64,000 nucleotides of DNA from an uncultured Comamonas sp. (lineage in GTDB: Bacteria > Pseudomonadota > Gammaproteobacteria > Burkholderiales > Burkholderiaceae_C): NCBI GenBank assembly GCA_947306475.1, contig CAMZGS010000005.1:171584-235583 (forward strand), read 5' to 3'. The notes under the pieces were generated by a model, which saw only the letters and a list, made by a program, of their open reading frames with translations, was not told the origin of the DNA and did no database searches. Positions 57,074-64,000 of the stretch are shown here, piece by piece. Position 1 is the stretch's first letter; every line of letters starts with the position of its first letter. Made by a program: the position numbers and the translations under genes.

Positions 57074-59226
57074 CAACAATTGATTTTAACCATATCTGCC
57101 AGTATGCGGATCAGCGTGGGCGTTAACCTGATACTGCTGGAACCGCAACTGAGCAAAATTTCCTCGCTGGCATTGAGCACAATCTTTCTGGCAGCAACCT
57201 CCAGCTTTTCCTCTACTTTAACGGTATCGTTCTTTACGCTGGCTGTGCGGTCCGCTGTCACAATTTCGCTTTTGCTCGCACCTGTAATTTCCAGCCGTTT
57301 TCCGCCGACGTTGGAGTTGTAGATTAATCCAACATTGAGCATTTTGGCCATGCCCACATTTTGCATATAGGCCAAACCAATGGTTTGATTTTTTAAATTT
57401 CCAACATTGATCGACCAATTTTTTCCAATTGTGTCATCTTCGTTTCTTCCAATGCTTTTGCTTCGGTTGATACCAATATCGATCTCTTCATTGAGATCAA
57501 CCCGGCGGCTGCGGTTTTTGTGGACCGTAATGGTTTCATCAAGGTCAACTTCCTCAGTTCTCCAACCATGCACATTGATCTTCTCGTTGCGATCGACTAC
57601 TTCGGTGCGGTCACGGTGGATGGTGTTGAATTCATCCCGATCAATTTCCTTGCGCCGGTCATTGCCTACCCATTTGTCTTCATCGTGTTCCACTTCGGTG
57701 AGTTGATCCCTCTGCGCATGCAGCCATAGCTGTTCTCGCCCCTTGGCATCCTCAAAGCGCAATGCGTTGGCATCTCCGACACCATCGCGCATGCCATCGC
57801 CTGCTGCACCGCCCAAGGAAGAGCGCGTCAAAAAACCGGATTGGGTTTTGTTGGCAGGCAACTCCCAGGGTGGCATCTGTTTGGCGTTGTAAACACGCCC
57901 GGTTATGAGTGGTCTGTCGGGATCGCCATATTCATAGTCCACAATGACTTCCTGCCCAATGCGCGGAATGTGAATGCCTCCAAAGTTTGAACCTGCCCAA
58001 GGACTGGCCACACGGATCCAGCAAGAGTCTGTGCCGTCTTTCGCTCCATAGCGATCCCAGTGAAAGTGCACTTTGACGCGACCATATTCGTCAGTGTAGA
58101 TCTCTTCGCCCGCCGGCCCTACCACCACGGCGGTCTCGGGCCCCCTGGCTCTTGGCGCCTGCCTGGGAGTGAGTGGGCGAAAGCCACGATCAGCAGGCTG
58201 TGCTTCTATCTCGACAAAATAGTGTGTGCCCTGGCTGTCACTGCCGCTGTCGTAGTCGTTGTCTTCAGCCTGGTAACGCGCAGAGACGATCAAAAGATCA
58301 CGGTTTTGGTCTTGCCTCGGATGACGCCGCAAGCTGAAGCGATATCCAGGAGTGGCTCCACGCACTTTGCCACGCAGCACAATACGGTCCTGGGATGCCT
58401 GCAATGCTTCCAGCCGTGCGCTGGCGTATTGGCTGCCGTCGCCGGGCTCAATGTAGTTACCCGGGTATTGGTAGATTTCGTACTGGTCAAAAAGGTGTCC
58501 CCTGGGGTCATTGCTCTCTGTCGTCAGATCGGTGCTGGGTTTTTTGAAATCATAGTCACTGTGACTGAGTTTGCCCGGCTCAGGCTCACGGGCCATGTGC
58601 CAGTCCCAGTAGTGATCCTCATCTTCCCGCGCCTCATCGGGCGGATAAAAAGGAATGCTTTCGTAGCCTGCAAAAGGCTCCGGCGTTGTGAAGTGGTCAG
58701 CGAGAATCAGGGTCTCGCCACCCTGGCTGTGCTCAAACCAGTAATAAATGCCTTCATGCTCAAGCAGGCGTGTCAAAAAGTCCAAATCGGTCTCACCGTA
58801 CTGGACTTTGTATTCCAAGTTCTTGACGCTCTGCTTGATACGCCACTCATATTTGATGGCATTTTTCCCCAAGATCTCATCGACCACATCCATGACCGTG
58901 CATTTCTGCCAGATTTTGAAGTCAGAACGTCGGCTTGCATGCCAAAGTTTAGGTGCGATGGTTGCCTCGTAGAGCCAATGCCTGCCGCGTTTACCCAAAG
59001 CAGAAAAACGAACCATCTGACCGCTGAAGTAACGCCTGACACCGTTTTGCGCCTCAAGTTCAATGCTGGCGACTTCACCAATCAGCTTTTGACAGTCAAT
59101 GCTGGCATCTTCACTTTTGAAGCTGACGGTGAACTCATAGAGTTTGCTCAGTGCCTCCTGGCCTCTTAGCTGATAGGCCCACAAATCCTGGCCAAGCGGA
59201 GTATGCGCATTTAAAAAGCGTTTCAT
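57073..59226 (-). CDS. vgrG: type VI secretion tip protein VgrG
   Basis: A 717-residue VgrG, the spike of the type VI needle. The gp27-like part begins LGQDLWAYQLRGQEALSKLYEFTVSF, with the family motif FLTRLLEHEGIYYWFEH (about residue 165); the OB-fold contains GPAGEEIYTDEYGRVKVHFHWDRYG and CWIRVASPWAGSNFGGIHIPRIGQEVIVDYEYGDPDRPLITG; then the beta-helix repeats to the end. It finishes at DMVKINC without a long effector extension. No T6SS structural genes are in view, so it is an accessory vgrG island. The 3' end is coupled to a truncated gene. Confidence 0.96.
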   Translation of the reverse strand: MKRFLNAHTPLGQDLWAYQLRGQEALSKLYEFTVSFKSEDASIDCQKLIGEVASIELEAQNGVRRYFSGQMVRFSALGKRGRHWLYEATIAPKLWHASRRSDFKIWQKCTVMDVVDEILGKNAIKYEWRIKQSVKNLEYKVQYGETDLDFLTRLLEHEGIYYWFEHSQGGETLILADHFTTPEPFAGYESIPFYPPDEAREDEDHYWDWHMAREPEPGKLSHSDYDFKKPSTDLTTESNDPRGHLFDQYEIYQYPGNYIEPGDGSQYASARLEALQASQDRIVLRGKVRGATPGYRFSLRRHPRQDQNRDLLIVSARYQAEDNDYDSGSDSQGTHYFVEIEAQPADRGFRPLTPRQAPRARGPETAVVVGPAGEEIYTDEYGRVKVHFHWDRYGAKDGTDSCWIRVASPWAGSNFGGIHIPRIGQEVIVDYEYGDPDRPLITGRVYNAKQMPPWELPANKTQSGFLTRSSLGGAAGDGMRDGVGDANALRFEDAKGREQLWLHAQRDQLTEVEHDEDKWVGNDRRKEIDRDEFNTIHRDRTEVVDRNEKINVHGWRTEEVDLDETITVHKNRSRRVDLNEEIDIGINRSKSIGRNEDDTIGKNWSINVGNLKNQTIGLAYMQNVGMAKMLNVGLIYNSNVGGKRLEITGASKSEIVTADRTASVKNDTVKVEEKLEVAARKIVLNASEEILLSCGSSSIRLTPTLIRILADMVKINC

Positions 59227-59368
59227 TTTACAAACTAGGCGATTTTTGAAATTTTGAAATACGAAATAATTTTCGAGAATGTTTTGTTGGATAAATATCC
59301 AAACTTTGGAGACATTATTAATTTTATGAAATTCTCTTTTACAACAAGAAATTGCTTTTATTTATAAA

Positions 59369-59737
59369 TTAATGAATTCCTCGACTTAATAACCGAGGCT
59401 TCGGCACCATCGAGGTCCTCAAACCACTTGCTGTAAAAGCTGCGTGCATGAAAACAAGCCAACAAATGGAATAAGTGACTCCAATATAAAGTGTCATTAA
59501 AAAAATATTCATGATATTTAATATTTTCCTTCTTGTTGTTTCTACAAGAATATAAATTAGAGAAAATATAGGAGGATTTATGAATAATATAGCATCTCCG
59601 CTTGCTGTAAAACTCAAAAATAACACACAATCTAGTACACTTTCATATCCCAACGCGCCAATTTTAAATATAAAAAACGTAATTAGCCATTGAAATATGA
59701 TAGCCCCCAAGAAAGCTGATATATAAATTTTCCTCAT
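59369..59737 (-). CDS. small membrane protein, possible orphan immunity protein
   Basis: A 122-residue protein with four hydrophobic stretches (IYISAFLGAIIFQWLITFF; SVLDCVLFLSFTASGDAILF; IFSLIYILV; FLMTLYIGVTYSICWLVF) and much lower GC than the backbone. It has no recognised family. It sits downstream of the Rhs tail remnant, where an Rhs immunity gene would be. The start ATG is directly preceded by GGAGG, closer than usual. Function is inferred from position only. Confidence 0.55.
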   Translation of the reverse strand: MRKIYISAFLGAIIFQWLITFFIFKIGALGYESVLDCVLFLSFTASGDAILFINPPIFSLIYILVETTRRKILNIMNIFLMTLYIGVTYSICWLVFMHAAFTASGLRTSMVPKPRLLSRGIH

Positions 59738-59853
59738 TCCTCCATCTCTCCGATTCTTTTCGAATTTTCGACTGCTCTATATTTACCAAATACATCTTTT
59801 AAAAAAATCTTGATAATTGTTTTTTTATAAAATAAAACAGATTTTCATAGTAT

Positions 59854-60250
59854 TTAAAAACATAAGGATTTATATGATTTATAACCACCTCTCAAACCAA
59901 TCGGATCCTGATTGGTATACCACCCTAACTTCGGCTCGTAATACCGATACCGGTTGTAATACAGCCCCGTGTCCGGGTCTTGGTGCTGCCCCGGCATACA
60001 GCCCATGAGGGTTGTATTCCTGCGTCACGTTACCCCAGGCATCCAGCTGTGCGGCCCAGTCAATCTCGCCGCTTTGGCTGAGCAGGGCGTTGGGTGTGCC
60101 CAGGTGGTCGCACAGGTAAAACCGCACTTCGGTTTCCTGGTTGTGCTCCTGGAGCTGTGCAGCGACTGCCCGGCGGGCAGGGCTTCGAAGGTGATGGTGC
60201 GCCGCCGGCTTGCCGTTCATTGCTTCGAGCTCCTGAGAAAACCACACCAC
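59854..60250 (-). pseudogene. Rhs core C-terminal remnant
   Basis: Contains YLCDHLGTPNALLSQSGEIDWAAQLDAWG and EYNPHGLY in one frame. Relative to the intact Rhs gene at 62500 a 14-base stretch is missing after GLY, shifting the frame; the true frame then continues [19 protein letters not shown] to DPIGLRGG and a short tail YKSYKSLCF with a stop at 59854. The upstream part is lost. It is a displaced Rhs tip whose toxin domain is gone. Confidence 0.8.
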
Positions 60251-60489
60251 AGACCGGGGAAAACCCAGCCTTGGATGCTAGGGGGCAGCGGCTTGAAAAG
60301 CCCCGCGATTGTTCAAGCGAATGTAAAGATGTCCCAGCAGATGCAAGAGTGCCGACTGGCAAAAAGTGAGCACACCACGGGAGGAGTTGCTTCTGGCTTG
60401 AGGCTGCACCAGCGGCACAACGTGCCGATGGCGCCTACCTGGTTGAGTACATCGAGTTACGTGAGCAAATGTGCCAAACCGTGCATGGT

Positions 60490-60783
60490 GCCCGATGACA
60501 TGACCTATCGCCCTGGGAAGCGGTCTATCAGCGAAGCCGCCAATGGCTGCAGGCCGGTTGCTTTGAGACCATGATTTCAGACCTGCGCTCCATTATCCGT
60601 GTGGCCCAAAGTCGCCAGGGCCAACCCAGTGCCGTGGTGTTTGACGGGCGCACGCTGCAGCCAAGCTGCGAGAGCGGGCCTTGAGCGGGCTACGACAGCT
60701 ACAGGCGCCGCAATGGCTCCAAGGTGCATGTATGACAGTGGGTACGTTGGGACACTTGCTGACCTGCACTTTGTGGTGTGAAT
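60490..60783 (+). mobile_element. IS5-family transposase remnant
   Basis: Fragment of an IS5-group DDE transposase: WEAVYQRSRQWLQAGCFETM, then VFDGRTLQPSCESGP, a stop, AGYDSYRRRNGSKVHV and, in another frame, VGTLGHLLTC. Both ends are missing and the frame is broken at least twice. Confidence 0.7.
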
Positions 60784-60800
60784 CGACCAGCTTTTCCTAG

Positions 60801-61619
60801 ATAGCTGCCAGCCACACGGCCCACCGCCTGCAAACTACGCTCAATGCAGGGCAAGAAGAGCTGGTGGTTTATCTGCGTAGCCAGTTGCGTCTGACCCTGG
60901 ATGACTTGTTGGCGGTGGTGCGAGAGTTCATAGAACCAGCCATGAGCCGTTCTGCGCTGGACCGACTGCTGCGCAGGCGGGGCCACTCCAGATTGCCCGT
61001 ACAGCCCAAGCCTGAAGGCGAGCACAAACCCTTCAAGGCGTATGAGCCTGGCTATGTGCATGTGGATGTGAAGTACCTGCCCCAGATGCAAGATGAGGAC
61101 AAGCGCCGCTATGTCTTTGTTGCCATCGATCGAGCCACACGCTGGGTGTTCATTGATATCAAACAGCACAAGACGGCAGCGTCCGCCAAAGCCTTCCTGG
61201 CCGCCGTACGCAAAGCTGCAGCGTTCAAGATTCACACCATCCTCACCGACAACGGCAAAGAGTTCACAGACCGATTGTTTGGCAGTCGCACTCGTCAGCC
61301 TACAGGCGAGCACGAATTCGACCAGCTATGCCAAGCACTGGGGATAGAACACCGGCTGACCAAACCCAAGACGCCACAAACCAACGGCATGGTCGAGCGC
61401 TTCAATGGCCGCCTGAGCCAGGTGCTGCGCTCGCACCACTTCAACAGCGCAGAGGATTTGGAGAAGACACTGCACAGGTTTGTCTGGCTGTACAACCACC
61501 ACTTGCCGCAAAAGGCACTGGGGCATGAAGCCCCAGTCCAAGCACTCAAAAAATGGAGGATGAAAGTGCCTGATTTATTCGTCAAGAACGTGCGCAATCA
61601 TCCGGGACCTGACATGTGA
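60801..61619 (+). mobile_element. IS481-family transposase, N-terminally truncated
   Basis: About 272 codons of an rve-type transposase. Visible are LRLTLDDLLAVVREFIEPAMSRSALDRLLRR, the first catalytic Asp in GYVHVDVKYLPQM, LTDNGKEFTD (second Asp), and the Glu region TPQTNGMVERFNGRLSQVL; the end is LGHEAPVQALKKW. The N-terminal HTH is lost: the frame is closed by TAG at 60798. GTG 60864 could start a 251-residue product, but without the HTH it should be inactive. Confidence 0.85.
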
Positions 61620-61712
61620 CCCTTACATGGTTTCAGGTATTGCACCTCGCTTTTGAATCCGCAGTTTGGATATTCTTTGCTCAATTTTTGAAACTCTATT
61701 AACATTGAATAG

Positions 61713-61931
61713 TCAATCGTTTTTTGTCTTTTTGCTTTTTCTCCATTTTTCATAGGCTTCTTTATTTTTTTTTGAAATAAAAAACATGTTATACATTGAA
61801 TAAACAAAGATAGAGGTGGCCAAGGCGTAAAATATTATTTTGCTTATTCTTGGAAAACCAAAATATGCAAAAATCATAAATGAAAAATAAAGAATTCCGC
61901 ACAAAAAAAATAATTTCGTCCCCATTTTCAT
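61713..61931 (-). CDS. small two-TM protein, probable Rhs immunity protein
   Basis: A 72-residue protein whose start overlaps the Rhs stop by four bases (ATGA). Two hydrophobic helices, KLFFLCGILYFSFMIFAYFG and IIFYALATSIFVYSMYNMFF, are followed by a highly basic tail (KKNKEAYEKWRKSKKTKND). Rhs effectors are followed directly by the immunity gene, and membrane immunity proteins fit membrane-acting toxins. No family recognised. AT-rich, unlike the Rhs core. ATG 61931 is chosen over an upstream in-frame ATG at 61949. Confidence 0.65.
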   Translation of the reverse strand: MKMGTKLFFLCGILYFSFMIFAYFGFPRISKIIFYALATSIFVYSMYNMFFISKKNKEAYEKWRKSKKTKND

Positions 61932-64000
61932 GGCACAAGATCTCCACATTTAGTTGTTGTAGCTTTCCTGCATATTTGCAAGCCTCCTCCAAGAAGTAAC
62001 CCCAGTGATCCACCTCCAGAAACACCGATCGAGCCATCATTTCCGATTGAAAGCTCTGCGGTGCCACCAACGCCAACTGTCCATTTGCCTATCCCTCCCA
62101 CAGACCAGCTTACATCACCAGGCGTTACCTTTCCTGTTGACATGGAATAGCCCGCATCGCTTGAACCGCCAAGTATGGGGCCAATAACTCCGCAGACAGT
62201 CGTTGTTGCACAAATTAATCCTGTAAGATCCATCACAGCTCCTCCTTGAACAGATAAACCAACTCCTACAGCCAAAGTTCCTCCCATATTCAGTTCACTT
62301 TGAATGCCTTCGGCAACTCTATCCGCAATTGACCCAATAAACCCACCACTTCTACCGCCATAAAGCGCTCTTGAAATTTCTTCAGATGACGCGCCTGTCA
62401 TCATCATATGCGTACCTAAAGAGACCATCTCTGCAGAGCCTGCACCCATTCCCGGAAATGCAAAACTCTGTAGTCCCAGTGGATCGATACTGCTTATAGG
62501 GCTATTAGGGTAAATAAATAGATTTCTTCCACCCAATAACCCAATCGGATCCTGATTAATATACCTGCCCAGCCTCGGCTCATAGTACCGATGCCGGTTG
62601 TAATACAGCCCCGTATCCTGGTCTTGGTGCTGCCCCGGCAGCCGGATAGGCTGGTAAAGGTTGTGGGGGTTGTATTCCTTGACCACCTGCCCCCAGGCAT
62701 CGAGCTGCGCTGCCCATGCAATGTCTCCGCGTTGGTTGATGAGGGCATTGGGGGTGCCCAGGTGGTCGCACAGGTAGTAGCGCACTTCGGTGCTTTGGTT
62801 GCGCTCTTTGTGCTGTGCTTGTTGCAGCGCTTGCAGTTGCTGCAGCTCTTTGACCGCCTGGCTGTTGGCTCCAAGGCTTTGGCTCATCAAGGCTTGGGTG
62901 GCACTCAGGTCGCTGAGCATGGCTCTGAGCTCGTCTTGCACCATGCCGGCTGGCGCTTGGGCAATGAGGGCTTCCACCACATCGGGCGCAGCCTTGGCGC
63001 TTCGGCGCAGCTGAATGAGCGGGGTGAAGGTGCCCGGCTCGTAGATGGTGTGGATGATCTCTGGTGGGGTGTCAGGGGCCTGGTAGCGCTCGGTGTGCAC
63101 CAGCCGGTCTCCGTCCCAGCCAAAGTAGTCTGCGCTGTGCTCGGTGGTGCCATTGGCGTTGTGTACGCTGCGGTAGGCGGCCAGTCTTCTGCCTAAGGCG
63201 TCATAGCGGTAGCGCTGGGTGCATTGGCGTTGGATAGTGCCCGCTTGTTCTTGCAGCCGCACTTGCACCAGTTGGTTGCCGCTGTCGTAGTCCAGCGCCA
63301 GGCTGCGGCTTGGGGCGTTGCTCTTAGCGCTTTCGTGTGCGTAGCGCTCGCTGCTGCGGATGCGGTTGCCTCGGCTGTCGTAGTCGTAGCTGTAGAGCAG
63401 GCCTTGGGCGCTGGGGTCTTCGCTGTTGCTGTAGTGCAGCACCCGGTTGCCTGCCCAGTAGTGCTGGGGTTGGGGCTTGCCTTCTGCGGCTGCGTCGACT
63501 TCTCCAAAGGCATTAAAGTCGTGGCGCTCAAGTTGCTCGGGGCTGACGATGAGGTCCTGGTGCTTGCGGCGCTGCGGCCCTTGCAGGGCAGATGCTGCAT
63601 CGGTGATGGGCAGTCGGTTGCCTGCTGCATCAAAGCGCCAGCGCTGCTTGCCTGCGTGCGGGCTTGTGGCTTGCGTCAGGCGCCCCGCTGCGTCGTAGGC
63701 AAACTCGCTCATGCCTTGCGGGGTCTGGATGCCCACCATTTGCCCAAGGCTGTCGTAGTGGTAGTGGCGAGCGCTCAGCTGTCCTGTGATTTCTGCGGGG
63801 TGCAGCTGCCCGAAGGTTGGGCTGGCTGCTGCTTGGGGGGTGCTGGGCATGCCCAGACCTTGGTAGCGCATGGCTTGCAGCCGACCTGCGCGGTCCCAGC
63901 TGAGTTGGCGCAGCAGTGGGGTGGGAGCCATTCGCTCTGCAGTTTGCTCTGCAGCCTGCTGGGTGGTGTGCAGCCGTCGCAGGGTTTCCCGGTGCAGCGC
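61928..64000 (-). CDS. Rhs repeat effector, C-terminal 690 residues (partial)
   Basis: The 3' part of a large YD-repeat gene; the frame is open to the window edge. Typical repeats are YHYDSLGQMVGIQTPQG and FAYDAAGRLTQATSPHAG; the core ends with YLCDHLGTPNALINQRGDIAWAAQLD, YYNRHRYYEPRLGRYINQDPIGLLGG and NLFIYPNSP, the conserved cleavage region. The last 180 residues (from about 62460) are the variable tip: glycine-rich, with hydrophobic runs LAVGVGLSVQGGAVMDLTGLI and CGVIGPILGG and two Cys pairs. I do not recognise this domain; a membrane-acting toxin is a guess from composition. The immunity-like gene overlaps its stop. Confidence 0.9.
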   Translation of the reverse strand, partial: ALHRETLRRLHTTQQAAEQTAERMAPTPLLRQLSWDRAGRLQAMRYQGLGMPSTPQAAASPTFGQLHPAEITGQLSARHYHYDSLGQMVGIQTPQGMSEFAYDAAGRLTQATSPHAGKQRWRFDAAGNRLPITDAASALQGPQRRKHQDLIVSPEQLERHDFNAFGEVDAAAEGKPQPQHYWAGNRVLHYSNSEDPSAQGLLYSYDYDSRGNRIRSSERYAHESAKSNAPSRSLALDYDSGNQLVQVRLQEQAGTIQRQCTQRYRYDALGRRLAAYRSVHNANGTTEHSADYFGWDGDRLVHTERYQAPDTPPEIIHTIYEPGTFTPLIQLRRSAKAAPDVVEALIAQAPAGMVQDELRAMLSDLSATQALMSQSLGANSQAVKELQQLQALQQAQHKERNQSTEVRYYLCDHLGTPNALINQRGDIAWAAQLDAWGQVVKEYNPHNLYQPIRLPGQHQDQDTGLYYNRHRYYEPRLGRYINQDPIGLLGGRNLFIYPNSPISSIDPLGLQSFAFPGMGAGSAEMVSLGTHMMMTGASSEEISRALYGGRSGGFIGSIADRVAEGIQSELNMGGTLAVGVGLSVQGGAVMDLTGLICATTTVCGVIGPILGGSSDAGYSMSTGKVTPGDVSWSVGGIGKWTVGVGGTAELSIGNDGSIGVSGGGSLGLLLGGGLQICRKATTTKCGDLVP

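Overview
The window reads as a chromosomal segment of a GC-rich betaproteobacterium, order Burkholderiales, most likely family Comamonadaceae (Comamonas, Acidovorax or Delftia-like; the genus is not decided by what I can see). The grounds are the fused MrpA/B subunit, the lipoyl domain on the N-terminus of dihydrolipoyl dehydrogenase, a phasin gene, the DUF3619/DUF3106 genes behind a sigma factor, and a short palindromic repeat of the kind scattered through Comamonadaceae genomes.

Layout. 1-7.8 kb: tail of yajQ, a degenerate HD-GYP protein, plsY and ybaK on the minus strand, a very long ChpA/CheA-like hybrid kinase carrying a (Glu-Pro)16 repeat, and a membrane-anchored lytic transglycosylase. 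7.9-10.3 kb: a ZTP-type riboswitch ahead of glyA, then nrdR and a ComEA-like protein. 10.4-17 kb: complete mrpA(B)CDEFG antiporter operon followed by crcB. 17-22 kb: a LOG-family protein, MFS transporter, 2-hydroxyacid dehydrogenase and NhaD-type antiporter. 22-24 kb: phasin, a candidate small RNA, and an SDR with a LiuR-like operator. 24-29.6 kb is an accessory and decayed stretch: a diguanylate cyclase pseudogene with two lesions, bacteriohemerythrin, an HTH/Fic pair, and a head-to-head scar of a truncated fic and a truncated hipA. 29.6-36 kb: lpdA-aceF-aceE (pyruvate dehydrogenase complex), divergent from a PAS histidine kinase and its FixJ-like regulator (36-39.5 kb). 39.5-43.4 kb: folD, msrB, yciB, bolA, a parvulin and a Crp-family regulator. 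43.5-53 kb (minus strand): a D-Ala-D-Ala endopeptidase, two different leuA genes behind a leucine attenuator with an 18-residue leader peptide, pssA, ilvC, ilvH, ilvI. 53-57 kb: a tightly overlapping operon of sigma factor, DUF3619, DUF3106, RDD, dgkA and LOG genes. 57-64 kb: a type VI secretion/Rhs effector region with vgrG, a small membrane protein, an Rhs tail remnant, two IS remnants, a probable immunity gene, and a large Rhs gene that runs off the right edge.

How the genes work together. The 44-53 kb block gives branched-chain amino acid synthesis from pyruvate through acetolactate (IlvI/IlvH), ketoacid reductoisomerase (IlvC) and isopropylmalate synthase (two LeuA types), the last controlled by attenuation. 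Mrp and NhaD supply sodium/proton exchange. The right end is an effector-immunity region: the Rhs protein has a glycine-rich, hydrophobic C-terminal domain I do not recognise, and its stop overlaps the start of a 72-residue two-TM protein, the expected layout for a toxin and its membrane immunity partner.

The observations most worth following are the Rhs tip with its overlapping membrane protein, the leucine attenuator with three consecutive CTA codons, the candidate sRNA at 22.8 kb, the palindromic repeat family that sits almost on the stop codons of its host genes, the fic/hipA deletion scar, and the sigma factor-DUF3619-DUF3106 envelope operon. I found no tRNA, rRNA or CRISPR array.
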